NCBI RefSeq assembly: GCF_946480185.1
Contig: NZ_CAMLIG010000018.1
Location: 1 to 64,000, forward strand
Length of the DNA stretch: 64,000 nt
Direction: 5' to 3'
Source: an uncultured Pedobacter sp.
Lineage (GTDB): Bacteria; Bacteroidota; Bacteroidia; Sphingobacteriales; Sphingobacteriaceae
Below the pieces are notes generated by a model, which had not been told where the DNA came from, did no database searches, and worked only from the letters and a program-made list of their open reading frames with translations. A program made the translations under genes and the position numbers. Shown piece by piece: positions 63,891 through 64,000 of this stretch (position 1 is the first letter of the stretch; each line of letters starts with the position of its first letter).

Positions 63891-64000
63891 TTTATAAAAT
63901 TTAAGGGTTAATAATTATACTACTTTTTCCTTTTCTCAATTACACTCACTGTTTAGTTTCTAAAAGAATTGTTAAAGTTTAAAGTCCTAATTTGTTTAAA

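Noticed and set aside
1..64000. tRNA, rRNA, insertion sequences and prophage genes
   Set aside because: No cloverleaf, ribosomal RNA stretch, transposase motif or phage gene was recognised on either strand by reading.

Overview
The window is AT-rich DNA of a Bacteroidetes bacterium, most likely a sphingobacterium such as Pedobacter. Supporting signs are two SusC/SusD pairs, Bacteroidetes-type lipoproteins, a hybrid two-component regulator, a protein with a type IX secretion sorting tail, promoter-like TAnnTTTG boxes and REP-like intergenic palindromes. The genus is inferred. Almost the whole window is one glycan-degradation supercluster made of several polysaccharide utilization loci (PULs).

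Region A (about 1-26.4 kb) is a beta-mannan (glucomannan) PUL. A truncated AraC-type regulator is divergent from susC, susD and an IPT/TIG surface glycan-binding lipoprotein. A strong hairpin separates these from GH26, GH5 and GH26 mannanases, a GPH sugar symporter, GH28, a GH130 mannosylglucose phosphorylase and a cellobiose 2-epimerase. This is a complete route from mannan through mannobiose and mannosylglucose to mannose-1-phosphate and glucose. A nested inverted repeat precedes the epimerase. The second half adds GH43, GH92, GH28, GH26, a beta-propeller enzyme, GH43 and a GH5-like lipoprotein. The last of these ends in a 78-bp duplicated piece of the GH43 gene.

Region B (26.7-38 kb) starts with a convergent right-handed beta-helix lipoprotein. 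A plus-strand enzyme set follows: a GH2-like enzyme without the usual N-terminal sugar-binding domain, DUF2264, GH88 unsaturated glucuronyl hydrolase, a sialate-O-acetylesterase-type esterase, an alpha/beta hydrolase and a CE15 glucuronoyl esterase. Together they suggest a glucuronate-bearing, acetylated and esterified substrate.

Region C (38.4-61.7 kb) starts with a 1391-residue hybrid two-component sensor. A T9SS cargo protein and a truncated parvulin-like gene follow on the minus strand. Next is a minus-strand operon of GH2, a modular TIM-barrel enzyme with discoidin domains, and GH2. Divergent from it are a SASA esterase, a GH95-type gene broken by one frameshift and one stop, and a second SusC/SusD pair ending at a hairpin.

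Region D (61.7-64 kb) is gene-poor. It holds three degenerate direct repeats, two of which encode the same C-terminal peptide tail, a possible orphan promoter and terminator, and three small genes of unknown function.

No tRNA, rRNA, CRISPR array or intact transposase was seen. All family assignments were made by reading motifs, without database searches.
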